From Euphrasia confusa (lineage: Eukaryota > Streptophyta > Magnoliopsida > Lamiales > Orobanchaceae), in assembly GCA_954870475.1 (NCBI GenBank), contig CATPAB010000274.1, forward strand, positions 1-64,000: DNA of 64,000 nt, in the 5' to 3' direction. The position numbers and the translations under genes are program-made. Each line of letters opens with the position of its first letter. Positions within the stretch are counted from its first letter, which is position 1. Below are positions 11,303 to 23,575 of the stretch, piece by piece. A model generated the notes under the pieces. The model saw only the letters and a list, made by a program, of their open reading frames with translations. It had not been told where the DNA came from and ran no database searches.

Positions 11303-12938
11303 ATTACTCTAAGCGGACGAAATCGTCCGCCTTTTCGAAATCAATATTTGTGGTTCCGAATAGCAATTTTGACATCATTACTACTATAAACATTGAATCA
11401 TATTGGTTGCATGGAGTTTTATCAAGAACTTTTACGATTTTTAACTCATTACTCTAAGCGGACGAAATAGTCCGCCTTATCGAAATCAATATTTGTGGTT
11501 CCGAATAGCCATTTTGACACCATTACTACTATAAACATTGAATCATATTGGGCGCATGAAGTTTTATCAAGAACATTTACGAATTTTAACTCATTACTCT
11601 AAGCGGACGAAATCGTCCGCCTTTTCGAAATCAATATTTGTGGTTCCGAATAGCCATTTTCACACTATTACTACTATAAACATTGAATCATATTGGTTGC
11701 ATGGAGTTTTATCAAGAACTTTTACGATTTTTAACTCATTACTCTAAGCGGACGAAATCGTGCGCCTTTTTGAAATCAATATTTGTGATTCCGAATAGCC
11801 ATTTTGACACCATTACTACTATAAACATTGAATCATATTGGGCGCATGAAGTTTTATCAAGAACTTTTACGAATTTTAACTCATTACTCTAAGCGGACGA
11901 AATCGTCCGCCTTTTCGAAATCAATATTTGTGGTTCCGAATAGCCATTTTGACACTATTACTACTATAAACATTGATTCATATTGGTTGCATGGAGTTTT
12001 ATCAAGAACTTTTACGATTTTTAACTCATTACTCTAAGCGGACGAAATCGTGCGCCTTTTTGAAATCAATATTTGTGGTTCTGAATAGCCGTTTTGACAC
12101 CATTACTACTATAAACATTGAATCATATTAGTTGCATGGAGTTTTATCAAGAACTTTTACGATTCTTAACTCATTACTCTAAGCGGACGAAATAGTCCGT
12201 CTTTTCGAAATCAATATTTGTGGTTCCGAATAGCCATTTTGACACCATTACTACTATTATATTTAATCATATTGGGCGCATGAATTTTTATCAAGAACTT
12301 TTACGATTTTTAACTAATTACTCTAAGCGGACGAAATCGTCCGCCTTTTCGAAATCAATATTTATGGTTCCGAATAGCCATTTTGACATCATTACTACTA
12401 TAAACATTGAATCATATTGGTTACATGGAGTTTTATCAAGAACTTTTACGATTTTTAACTCATTACTCTAAGCGGACGAAATCGTGCGCCTTTTTGAAAT
12501 CAATATTTGTGATTCCGAATAGCCATTTTGACACCATTACTACTATAAACATTGAATCATATATGTTGCATGGAGTTTTATCAAGAACTTTTATGATTTT
12601 TAACTCATTACTCTAAGCGGACGAAATCGTCCGCCTTTTCGAAATCAATATTTGTGGTTCCGAATAGCCATTTTGACACCATTACTACTGTAAACATTGA
12701 ATCATATTGGGCGCATGAAGTTTTATCAAGAACTTTTACGATTTTTAACTCATTACTCTAAGCGGACGAAATCGTCCGCCTTTTCGAAATCAATATTTGT
12801 GGTTCCGAATAGCCATTTTGACACCATTACTACTATAAACATTGAATCATATTGGTTGCATGGAGTTTTATCAAGAACTTTTACGATTTTTATCTCATTA
12901 CTTTAAGCGGACGAAATTGTCCGCCTTTTCGAAATCAA
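11303..12938. repeat. 145-bp satellite array block
   Basis: Monomers of the same family continue directly from the right target duplication of element A (ATTAC, 11303-11307). They include the variant types seen elsewhere, such as TCGTGCGCC at the dyad and ATATGTTGCATGG. The last monomer breaks off after GAAATCAA at 12938, where the AT-rich segment begins. Positions 12752-12756 are the empty counterpart of the element B insertion site. Confidence 0.96.
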
Positions 12939-13351
12939 CATGAATTCAAGGTGCAACAACAAAATAGGTAATGAAACAATTTTATATAATTTAATTTTTG
13001 TATACATAGCAACAAGAACTAACTTTGGGAACTACATAGAGTTCTACATATACTAAAAAACAGTTAGTGAATCAAGTAGACACACTCACCTAAAGATTTA
13101 TACACATTTCACATTTCAGTATCCAGCTTACTCGAGCCTAGTGTTTTACTATATGTATATACTAAAACACTTTAGCCTCACCGAGACGACTCATGGTACA
13201 TGAGAAAACTCAACCAGATAGGAAGAAAATATTTTAAAAAACAGATGGGAAGACAATATTTTTCAAAAATAGTTTCAATTCGGCATTAAAATATGATTGT
13301 TGTGATGTTGGCACTAGAACTCTTTTGGGAACTTCATACAACACCTAAGTA

Positions 13352-13423
13352 AACTTCATTATTAAGTGCCACCGGAACAGTGTTGGGAACTTCATTATTA
13401 AGTGCCACCGGAACAGTGTTGGG
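13352..13423. repeat. 36-bp tandem duplication private to copy 1 of segment E
   Basis: The 36-bp unit occurs twice back to back (13352-13387 and 13388-13423). Segment E copy 2 has it once. It dates to after the segment was duplicated, or was lost once in copy 2. Confidence 0.9.
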
Positions 13424-15641
13424 AATTAAGTAAAAATTCAACATAACATGATCAAATAATAACATATGTGGTTGCACTTTTGTGAAAAAAACAAGTCCCT
13501 TCAGCAATTGAAAATGTATATGAAATTAAAATTAACAAAAATGAGTTGTTGAATAAATTCTGAATCTACTTACTGAGTCTGTGAAGGGACTTTCTTCGGT
13601 TTGGTTTTGGTAGGAGAGGAGTGGGTCCACCGTGGAACTAAAATGTTGCACGTAAAATGTAGTTTACAAATGCCTTTTTAAACATTAAACAAAATGGGGT
13701 ATAAAGAAATGCCTTTATCAAAAAGGGGTTTCATGAAAACACTTAATGAATCAAGTAGACACACACCTCAATATTTATAAACACTAAAGGAGGATGCGCA
13801 TATAATATGACCTACATTAGTGAACTGTAAAAAAAATCAAAATTCAGTTTCTCAAAACATGAATGAATTTCTATGAAAAAAATTACTTCATAATTATACT
13901 AATCAAAACACATCATACCAAAACAAATTAATCAAACCAAATAGATAAAGTTCACTTGTAAATAAACAACACCATCAAATCATGAATCAAATTAAATAAA
14001 CTCACCACAGAAACAATCTTCAAAAGTAATTCCTCAAAAAATTAGTTCCAAAATCTTGAAATTAAATACTTGCATGTCTCCAATTCTTCGAAATTAGACT
14101 CAGATCCAACATATTATGCAAAGATTTCTACAAAGGTAACACGGAACAGCCCACAGGATCTCCTTCAAGCGGGTGATGCAGTGATTCGGGACAGGATTGA
14201 TTCAGTTCATCTAAAGCACTAGCAGTATGATATGAATTCCGATGAATTTAGTTTCTGGTAAGGTTCGGATTTTGTAGAGGAGGGAGAAGCTAATTTAGGA
14301 GAGGATTGAGAGAATTATTTGGGTATTCACGATTGCGTATAATGTATATATTATATGGAAATTATTTAATTGGAAGATAATGATTGTTAATTTATAAAAA
14401 AAACACAAAGAAAAGGGTAGTTCGGGTAGTTTTGACTCTTTTAGAATTAGACTAAAGATTAGTATTTACATAAAATAAAAGACTAGAGACTTACTCTTTT
14501 CAAGAAACCCCCTAATTAAAAATCTTTTACAATTTTTTTTTTTTAAATCGACAATAATTTATACTATATTAAGAAACCATTATATATTCGACCCTAATAT
14601 ATGAATCAGTTTAATTTAGGAAGTTTTATAAAATGACTGAGCTAGTATTATTTATGTTGGTTTGATAGTTTGTATTTATAAGAAAAAATAATATTTTAAA
14701 GTTGAAAATGTCTTTTTATTTCTTGATTTAAATAAACAAATGAAGTACACTGAAAATTTAAATGTGACAATTTACTCTAATATTTATTAATATATAATTT
14801 TAGAGTTTCATAATCCCACGTGAACCAATAAAAAGAGAGATAAATAGAACCGTGTTCACACCTATCAAATGAAATTAATAATACATAAATTATTAAAAGA
14901 CAATATAAATTAAAATGCTTAAATATATTATCAATTAATGGAATTAATCGGTTAAATAGAAATCATGTCCCATAACCTCCGTTTTCCTTAATTATCTCCC
15001 AAATCCACTTATATATGTAATCTTAATATTTATTCTTATTATATATTACCAGTATTATTCAATCGGGGAATTTGGTATGGGGGAAATTCTAAGACTAGTT
15101 TCATAGATACTACCTATTCTTTTCTTTCATTATTATATGAGGCAGCGTACCAGTATTATCCTTTTCAATTTCAAGATTAAAAATATAACTAACCCTGATT
15201 AAAATACAAAAACCAATTTTGTTCTTGCGTGTTTCAATACGAAACCCATTCTTCCTCCCATTTGGGCTACTCAAAATCCTCAATCTAAAAGTCGCAACTC
15301 AAATGCGCTAGGTATCATCTTGCATAGATAATCTTGAGTAAATCTTTTTTATTCAGATTCAAAATCCTCATATCTATGTTAAAGCATGTACTTCATGGTA
15401 CTTGGAATCCTACGGGAATCCAAACTGCAAAGATAAGAACGCTCTTCACCCTCGTTATTGTGGTATTTTACAAATTCTTGTTATATACTTCAAATTACAA
15501 CTTCATAAAATTTCTAGGTTTTTTATTTCACTTTTTGCATGTTAATCAATTTGGAAAATTTTTAGTTGGATTTGGATTTAACAAGACTATTTAAAAAAGG
15601 TTGCTCATCTTCAATATGTCATATTGGTTTACCTCATAGCA

Positions 15642-15701
15642 ATAGATATCTATTTATATGACATATCTATGATAGATATCTATTCATATGACATATCTAA
15701 T
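15642..15701. repeat. 30-bp tandem repeat near right end of segment E
   Basis: Two imperfect 30-bp units (15642-15671 and 15672-15701) share GATATCTATT and ATGACATATCTA motifs. A partial third follows. The same structure is present in the second copy of segment E near 27245-27305. Confidence 0.75.
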
Positions 15702-15850
15702 GGTAGATATTTATTGTTATGTGCTAAATTTATGCTAAATTGTTTAATATTATTGTAGGGATATTTACGACTTTATACATTTTTAAAAAATGCCACTACT
15801 TAGTATTTAAAGAATACAAATACCCTAATAAATAAACAAGTAAAAAATAT

Positions 15851-18800
15851 ACATGGAGTTTTATCAAGAACTCCATTACTATTATAAACATTGAATCATA
15901 CTGGTTGCATGGAGTTTTATCAAGAACTTTTACGATTTTTAACTCATTACTCTAAGCGGACGAAATTGTCCGCCTTTTCGAAATCAATATTTGTGGTTCC
16001 GAATAGCCATTTTGACACCATTACTACTATAAACATTGAATCATATTGGTTTCATGGAGTTTTATCAAGAACTTTTACGATTTTTAACTCATTACTCTAA
16101 GCGGACGAAATCGTCCGCCTTTTCGAAATCAATATTTGTGGTTCCGAATAGCCATTTTAACACCATTACTACTATAAACATTGAATCATATTGGTTGCAT
16201 GGAGTTTTATCAAGAACTTTTACGATTTTTAACACATTACTCTAAGCGGACGAAATCGTCCGCCTTTTCAAAATCAATATTTGTGGTTCTGAATAGCCGT
16301 TTTGACACCATTACTACTATAAACATTGAATCATATTGGTTGCATGGAGTTTTATCAAGAACTTTTACGATTTTTAACTCATTACTCTAAGCGGACGAAA
16401 TAGTCCGTCTTTTCGAAATCAATATTTGTGGTTCCGAATAGCCATTTTGACACCATTACTACTATTAAATTTAATCATATTGGGCGCATGAATTTTTATC
16501 AAGAACTTTTACGATTTTTAACTCATTACTCTAAGCGGACGAAATCGTCCGCCTTTTTGAAATCAATATTTATGGTTCCAAATAGCCATTTTGACATCAT
16601 TACTACTATTAACATTGAATCATATTGGTTACATGGAGTTTTATCAAGAACTTTTACGATTTTTAACTCATTACTCTAAGCGGACGAAATCGTCCGCCTT
16701 TTCGAAATCAATATTTGTGGTTCCGAATAGCCATTTTGACACCATTACTACTATAAACATTGAATCATATTGGTTGCATGGAGTTTTATCAAGAACTTTT
16801 ACGATTTTTAACTCATTACTCTAAGCGGACGAAATAGTCCACCTTTTCTTAATCAATATTCGTGGTTCCGAATAGCCATTTTGACACCATTACTACTATA
16901 AACATTGAATAATATTGGTTGCATGGAGTTTTATCAAGAACTTTTACGATTTTTAACTCATTACTCTAAGCGGACGAAATAGTCCGCCTTTTCGAAATCA
17001 ATATTTGTGGTTCCGAATAGCCATTTTGACACCATTACTACTATAAACATTGAATCATATTGGGCGCATGAAGTTTTATCAAGAACTTTTACGAATTTTA
17101 ACTCATTACTCTAAGCGGACGAAATCGTCCGCCTTTTCGAAATCAATATCTGTGGTTCCGAATAGCCATTTTGACACTATTACTACTATAAACATTGAAT
17201 CATATTGGTTGCATGGAGTTTTATTAAGAACTTTTACGATTTTTAACTCATTACTCTAAGCGGACGAAATCGTGCGCCTTTTTGAAATCAATATTTGTGA
17301 TTCCGAATATCCATTTTGACACCATTACTACTATAAACATTGAATCATATTGGTTGCATGGAGTTTTATCAAGAACTTTTACGATTTTTAACTCATTACT
17401 CTAAGCGGACGAAATAGTTCGCCTTTTCGAAATCAATATTTGTCGTTCCGAATAGCCATTTTGACACACCATTACTACTATAAACACTGAATCATATTGG
17501 GCGCATGAAGTTTTATCAAGAACTTTTACGAATTTTAACTCATTACTCTAAGCGGACGAAATCGTCCGCCTTTTCGAAATCAATATTTGTGGTTCCGAAT
17601 AGCCATTTTGACACCATTACTACTATAAACATTTAATCATATTGGGCGCATGAAGTTTTATCAAGAACTTTTACGAATTTTAACTCATTACTCTAAGCGG
17701 ACGAAATCGTCCGCCTTTTCGAAATCAATATTTGTGGTTCCGAATAGCCATTTTGACACTATTACTACTATAAACATTGAATCATATTGGTTGCATGGAG
17801 TTTTATTAAGAACTTTTACGATTTTTAACTCATTACTCTAAGCGGACGAAATCGTGCGCCTTTTTGAAATCAATATTTGTGATTCCGAATAGCCATTTTG
17901 ACACCATTACTTCTATAAACATTGAATCATATATGTTGCATGGAGTTTTATCAAGAACTTTTATGATTTTTAACTTATTACTCTAAGCGGACGAAATCGT
18001 CCGCCTTTTCGAAATCAATATTTGTGGTTCCGAATAACCATTTTGACACCATTACTACTATAAACATTGAATCATATTGGTTGCATGGAGTTTTATCAAG
18101 AACTTTTACGATTTTTAACTCATTACTCTAAGCGGACGAAATAGTTCGCCTTTTCGAAATCAATATTTGTGGTTCCGAATAGCCATTTTGACACCATTAC
18201 TACTATAAACACAGAATCATATTGGGCGCATGAAGTTTTATCAAGAACTTTTACGAATTTTAACTCATTACTCTAAGCGGACGAAATCATGCGCCTTTTT
18301 GAAATCAATATTTGTGGTTCTGAATAGCCGTTTTGACACCATTACTACTATAAACATTGAATCATATTAGTTGCATGGAGTTTTATCAAGAACTTTTACG
18401 ATTCTTAACTCATTACTCTAAGCGGACGAAATAGTCCGTCTTTTCGAAATCAATATTTGTGGTTCTGAATAGCCATTTTGACACCATTACTACTATTATA
18501 TTTAATCATATTGGGCGCATGAAGTTTTATCAAGAACTTTTACGATTTTTAACTCATTACTCTAAGCGGACGAAATCGTCCGCCTTTTCGAAATCAATAT
18601 TTATGGTTCCGAATAGCCATTTTGACATCATTACTACTATAAACATTGAATCATATTGGTTACATGGAGTTTTATCAAGAACTTTTACGATTTTTAACTC
18701 ATTACTCTAAGCGGACGAAATCGTCCGCCTTTTCGAAATTAATATTTGTGGTTCCGAATAGCCATTTTGACACTATTACTACTATAAACATTGAATCATA

Positions 18801-21457
18801 TTGGTTGCATGGAGTTTTATCAAGAACTTTTACGATTTTTAACTCATTACTCTAAGCGGACGAAATAGTCCGTCTTTTCGAAATCAATATTTGTGGTTCC
18901 GAATAGCCATTTTGACACCATTACTACTATTATATTTAATCATATTGGGCGCATGAAGTTTTATCAAGAACTTTTACGATTTTTAACTCATTACTCTAAG
19001 CGGACGAAATCGTCCGCCTTTTCGAAATCAATATTTATGGTTCCGAATAGCCATTTTGACATCATTACTACTATAAACATTGAATCATATTGGTTACATG
19101 GAGTTTTATCAAGAACTTTTACGATTTTTAACTCATTACTCTAAGCGGACGAAATCGTCCGCCTTTTCGAAATCAATATTTGTGGTTCCGAATAGCCATT
19201 TTGACACCATTACTACTATAAACATTGAATCATATTGGTTGCATGGAGTTTTATCAAGAACTTTTACGATTTTTAACTCATTACTCTAAGCGGACGAAAT
19301 CGTCCGCCTTTTCGAAATCAATATTTATGGTTCCGAATAGCCATTTTGACATCATTACTACTATAAACATTGAATCATATTGGTTACATGGAGTTTTATC
19401 AAGAACTTTTACGATTTTTAACTCATTACTCTAAGCGGACGAAATCATGCGCCTTTTTGAAATCAATATTTGTGGTTCTGAATAGCCGTTTTGACACCAT
19501 TACTACTATAAACATTGAATCATATTAGTTGCATGGAGTTTTATCAAGAACTTTTACGATTCTTAACTCATTACTCTAAGCGGACGAAATAGTCCGTCTT
19601 TTCGAAATCAATATTTGTGGTTCTGAATAGCCATTTTGACACCATTACTACTATTATATTTAATCATATTGGGCGCATGAAGTTTTATCAAGAACTTTTA
19701 CGATTTTTAACTCATTACTCTAAGCGGACGAAATCGTCCGCCTTTTCGAAATCAATATTTATGGTTCCGAATAGCCATTTTGACATCATTACTACTATAA
19801 ACATTGAATCATATTGGTTACATGGAGTTTTATCAAGAACTTTTACGATTTTTAACTCATTACTCTAAGCGGACGAAATCGTCCGCCTTTTCGAAATTAA
19901 TATTTGTGGTTCCGAATAGCCATTTTGACACTATTACTACTATAAACATTGAATCATATTGGTTGCATGGAGTTTTATCAAGAACTTTTACGATTTTTAA
20001 CTCATTACTCTAAGCGGACGAAATAGTCCGTCTTTTCGAAATCAATATTTGTGGTTCCGAATAGCCATTTTGACACCATTACTACTATTATATTTAATCA
20101 TATTGGGCGCATGAAGTTTTATCAAGAACTTTTACGATTTTTAACTCATTACTCTAAGCGGACGAAATCGTCCGCCTTTTCGAAATCAATATTTATGGTT
20201 CCGAATAGCCATTTTGACATCATTACTACTATAAACATTGAATCATATTGGTTACATGGAGTTTTATCAAGAACTTTTACGATTTTTAACTCATTACTCT
20301 AAGCGGACGAAATCGTCCGCCTTTTCGAAATCAATATTTGTGGTTCCGAATAGCCATTTTGACACCATTACTACTATAAACATTGAATCATATTGGTTGC
20401 ATGGAGTTTTATCAAGAACTTTTACGATTTTTAACTCATTACTCTAAGCGGACGAAATCGTCCGCCTTTTCGAAATCAATATTTATGGTTCCGAATAGCC
20501 ATTTTGACATCATTACTACTATAAACATTGAATCATATTGGTTACATGGAGTTTTATCAAGAACTTTTACGATTTTTAACTCATTACTCTAAGCGGACGA
20601 AATCGTCCGCCTTTTCGAAATTAATATTTGTGGTTCCGAATAGCCATTTTGACACTATTACTACTATAAACATTGAATCATATTGGTTGCATGGAGTTTT
20701 ATCAAGAACTTTTACGATTTTTAACTCATTACTCTAAGCGGACGAAATCGTCCGCCTTTTCGAAATCAATATTTGTGGTTCCGAATAGCCATTTTGACAC
20801 CATTACTACTATAAACATTGAATCATATTGGTTGCATGGAGTTTTATCAAGAACTTTTACGATTTTTAACTCATTACTCTAAGCGGACGAAATAGTCCAC
20901 CTTTTCTAAATCAATATTTGTGGTTCCGAATAGCCATTTCGACACCATTACTACTATAAAAATTGAATAATATTGGGCGCATGAAGTTTTATCAAGAACT
21001 TTTACGAATTTTAACTCATTACTCTAAGCGGACGAAATCGTCCGCCTTTTCGAAATAAATATTTGTGGTTCCGATTAGCCATTTTGACACTATTACTACT
21101 ATAAACATTGAATCATATTGGTTGCATGGAGTTTTATCAAGAACTTTTACGATTTTTAACTCATTACTCTAAGCGGACGAAATCGTGCGCCTTTTTGAAA
21201 TCAATATTTGTGATTCCGAATAGCCATTTTGACAACATTACTACTATAAACATTGAATCATATATGTTGCATGGAGTTTTATCAAGAACTTTTATGATTT
21301 TTAACTCATTACTCTAAGCGGACGAAATCGTCCGCCTTTTCGAAATCAATATTTGTGGTTCCGAATAGCCATTTTGACACCATTACTACTGTAAACATTG
21401 AATCATATTGGGCGCATGAAGTTTTATCAAGAACTTTTACGATTTTTAACTCATTAC
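15851..21457. repeat. 145-bp satellite array block with 8-monomer higher-order repeat
   Basis: About 38 monomers. The 1158-bp stretch 18459-19616 (eight monomers) is followed by what appears to be the same series of variants at 19617-20774. The block also includes monomers with small indels, such as TTGACACACC near 17461. It ends at ATTAC (21453-21457), the left target duplication of element B. Positions 16030-16034 (TAAAC) are the empty counterpart of the element C insertion site. Confidence 0.96.
18459..20774. repeat. Two tandem copies of an 8-monomer (1158-bp) higher-order repeat
   Basis: The order of monomer variants from 18459 (opening with GTGGTTCTGAATAGC) is repeated from 19617 at an offset of 1158 bp. 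This includes the rarer GAAATTAATATTTG variant (about 18736 and 19894). Eight 145-bp monomers minus 2 bp give the period. No difference was noticed by eye. Confidence 0.85.
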
Positions 21458-21513
21458 TGATACGAACCCTAGCTCTGATACCAAATGATACGAACCCTAG
21501 CTCTGATACCAAA
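21458..21513 (-). repeat. Duplicated primer-binding-site unit inside element B left LTR
   Basis: Two tandem 28-bp units, each with GCTCTGATACCA (21472-21483 and 21500-21511), the complement of the initiator-Met primer site, followed by AAA and the TGATACGAACC LTR start. The outer unit directly abuts the target duplication, so the duplicated sites were integrated as part of the LTR. Confidence 0.9.
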
Positions 21514-22275
21514 TGATACGAACCTCGTCGGGGATAGAAAGATAGAAGAAATAAGAAGAACAGAAAGGTAGAAAATACCGGCGGAAGTCCCAAAACCTCT
21601 GAACCTGAATTCGTGAAATCAATTAAGGACGGAACCCTAACCCCCAACACGAAATCGACGCAGCAACTCGGGGATAATGAAGACACACGAACGAAGGGTG
21701 GATCGCTTCGTTGATTCGTCGGTTGAATTCTTTGGATATTCGGGTAGAATTCGAACCCAAGAGAGATTTTAATAAAAACTCACAAAAATATATTTATTCA
21801 TCATTAAAAACATGTTGTTATGTAACAATGTCTTAGGAAGCCTTTATATAGGCAAAACGAAACATAAACGTAAAGAAAAAGGAAAGAAAAATATTAAAAA
21901 CGCTGAAAAACCCTAAAATCCGCCGCTGCTGTATTTTTGTGAAGATGTCGCCCGACGGGAATCTTCTGTCGCCCGACATTCAAATGTCGCCCGACGTTGA
22001 TGTAGTGTAAATTCGCTGTCGCCCGACATTGGACCTTCGACCGCAGGATTTTCTTCGGGCGCAGTTTCAACCCACTGTTAGCCCACGCCTTTTATGAAGA
22101 TGTCGGCCGACATTTGTGTAGTGTATTTTTGGTGTCGGCCGACATTAGGCCAAAATCTCGACCGAACTTCTCGTTGCGTCCTCGGCTCACGTATGACCTC
22201 CGTTCCGTCGTCTTCTTCGCCGTTCCAACCGGAAAATGAACATCTTGTCTCTTCGACGGTCCTCGGGCCACATCA
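21458..22275 (-). repeat. Element B left LTR (3' LTR in element sense)
   Basis: 818 bp with TG...CA ends. Two 28-bp repeats (21458-21485 and 21486-21513) precede the ordinary LTR body, which starts TGATACGAACCTCG. On the minus strand a TATA-like CCTATATAAAGGC lies at 21852-21840. Upstream of it are two TGTCGGCCGACA palindromes (22101-22112, 22133-22144) and four degenerate TGTCGCCCGAC copies (starting 21946, 21967, 21985, 22017). The last part of the element's reading frame runs into this LTR. Confidence 0.93.
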
Positions 22276-23156
22276 TTCCCCTCCTCTTGAAGAGGATTTG
22301 TCCTCAAATCCACGTCGATGCCGGGATCGAACACCACTCTCACGAACAAGCTCGGAACGACGTAATTCTGCCTCTCACACCCTCGATGAAAACTAGGAGA
22401 TCTTTCTTCAGGGAAATCATCATGAAGTTCCTGAAAAGCACAATGAATAAAAGGGTGTAGAGACAATAAAACGTTAGTGTAGCACTTCGCCTCCTCGCAC
22501 AACACCACAGACTTCGCTTGTTCCTCTGTCGTTGCTTGTTCCACCATGGGTAACTCCAATTGCGGAAGGTCCTCGGATTTCGTCAATTCCTCCTCGCTAT
22601 CAGACTCCACCGACTCCTCTGCGACGTCGGAATCCACCGAAACCTCCTCCTTAGACTCCATCGAAGCCTCCTCCTCGGATTCTACCAAAGCCTCCTCCTT
22701 GGACTCTACTGAAGTCTCCTCCTCGGACTCTACCAAATCCTTTGGTTCTGGTTTCTCGCGGTCGTCATCAGTCGCCACTTTCTCAGCCTTCATTGGCGAT
22801 TGTACCCATTCCTCTAACTTACGCTCAATATTGCTCCAACACTTGTCCCAACGTTCAGCTCTGGCCCTCCTCTCGTCGTCCAAACGCTCAGCTCTGGCCC
22901 TCCTCTCGTCGTCCAAACGCTCAGCTCTGGACCTCCTCTCATCACGAAACTCCCGACTAAGATCACGGGCTCGATGGTGGCCACTCTGAACTTCGCGGTA
23001 TCTGCTGCCACCTCTTCGATCCCATGCATCTTCACGATGAGCTCTCTCCTCTAAGGCGGTAAGTCGCTCATTCACCACCTTCATCTTTGATTTAAGCAAC
23101 CTTTCGAACCGGGCAGTCGCCTCCTCCATGATGAGCTTAGCTTGGGTATAATCCAT
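22092..23156 (-). CDS. Gag-like/deleted polyprotein of element B, running into its 3' LTR
   Basis: A 354-codon intact frame starting MDYTQAKLIME; the relatives in C and D start at the same Met. Residues 1-40 look like an amphipathic coiled coil. Residues 72-105 carry three Arg/Glu-rich repeats of 11 residues (RRARAERLDDE type). A long Glu/Ser-rich acidic region follows, with tandem VESEEE-type repeats. Next come FQELHDDFPEERSPSFHRGC, resembling the linker just before gypsy reverse transcriptase, and FDPGIDVDLRTNPLQEEGND, resembling the end of a gypsy polyprotein. The last 60 or so residues are encoded inside the LTR (below 22275). No protease, RT or integrase motif is present. The likely role is a structural or cis-acting Gag-like protein; no function is demonstrable. 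Confidence 0.8.
   Translation of the reverse strand: MDYTQAKLIMEEATARFERLLKSKMKVVNERLTALEERAHREDAWDRRGGSRYREVQSGHHRARDLSREFRDERRSRAERLDDERRARAERLDDERRARAERWDKCWSNIERKLEEWVQSPMKAEKVATDDDREKPEPKDLVESEEETSVESKEEALVESEEEASMESKEEVSVDSDVAEESVESDSEEELTKSEDLPQLELPMVEQATTEEQAKSVVLCEEAKCYTNVLLSLHPFIHCAFQELHDDFPEERSPSFHRGCERQNYVVPSLFVRVVFDPGIDVDLRTNPLQEEGNDVARGPSKRQDVHFPVGTAKKTTERRSYVSRGRNEKFGRDFGLMSADTKNTLHKCRPTSS
22276..22288 (-). other. Polypurine tract of element B
   Basis: The minus strand reads AAGAGGAGGGGAA directly before the LTR starting TGATGTGG. The same tract occurs in D, and a one-base variant occurs in C. Confidence 0.9.
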
Positions 23157-23384
23157 GTCAGTTATCCTGCAAAAGTGTTAGAAACAAAAATAGAGATCCT
23201 CACCACTCTCGTGTATCACTCAATATGGTAAGTCACTCACGCTCGTATTCTCTCACTTTCTCTCTCTCAAGAGTCGAACACTCCCAACCCAACGATCGAA
23301 TTCAACTCCAACAAAAAAATCCACGAAATGACTTTTAAATTGCTGAACGAACGATGAACAGCAATAAAAAGAATAATCGAGCAC

Positions 23385-23408
23385 AAAATTTTTTTTTTTT
23401 TTTTTTTT
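23385..23408. repeat. Homopolymer T tract in element B leader
   Basis: A run of T (A on the element strand) lies between the primer site and the frame. C (about 28427-28506) and D (about 36715-36735) have similar homopolymer tracts at the same place. It may be a leader feature, or simply replication slippage. Confidence 0.7.
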
Positions 23409-23556
23409 GTAAATAATTAATTAATTACTGTTCATGAACAGTAATTTCGAAATAAAATAAAAATAAAAATAATTTTTTTTTTTCACGGTAGAAGAAGAAA
23501 GAGTAAGAAGAAAAGAAAAAGAAAAAACGAGGTTACGTAATCGTAAAATAAAGAAC

Positions 23557-23575
23557 CCAAACTTGGGATACCAAA
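23557..23575 (-). other. Truncated primer-binding site of element B
   Basis: On the minus strand the internal region starts TTTGGTATCCCAAG, whereas elements C and D have TTTGGTATCAGAGCCCA at this place. Five bases (AGAGC) are missing, leaving only 7 nt of complementarity to the tRNA 3' end. Complete sites survive only inside the LTR repeats. Confidence 0.85.

Larger units (their letters stand above)
12939..15850. repeat. AT-rich non-satellite segment E, copy 1
   Basis: 2912 bp of unrecognised AT-rich DNA with a near-identical second copy at 24580-27452. The left junction cuts a monomer after GAAATCAA. The right junction re-enters with a 22-bp satellite scrap (15851-15872) before joining CCATTACTATT. 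There is no target duplication, terminal inverted repeat, LTR or Helitron-type end. A 36-bp tandem duplication (13352-13423) and a longer T run (12 versus 9) account exactly for the 39-bp length difference from copy 2. About 14050-14330 looks like a 5' UTR or first-exon fragment on the minus strand, possibly captured, but no protein is recognisable. An 86-codon plus-strand frame (15334-15594) is conserved only because the copies are young. Confidence 0.85.

Noticed and set aside
15334..15594. 86-codon hydrophobic frame in segment E (also 26936-27196)
   Set aside because: The surrounding sequence is AT-rich and the translation is low-complexity and Phe/Leu-rich. Identity between the two copies only reflects recent duplication.
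12939..15850. Segment E as a Helitron, MITE or LTR element
   Set aside because: No TC/CTRR ends with 3' hairpin, no terminal inverted repeats, no direct terminal repeats and no target duplication. Junctions fall inside monomers with satellite filler.
22546..22989. Serine-rich frames antisense to the acidic regions (also 29404-29078 minus and 35812-36264 plus)
   Set aside because: They are shadows of the Glu/Ser-rich coding strand: repeats of GAG/GAA-type codons read as Ser/Leu on the other strand.
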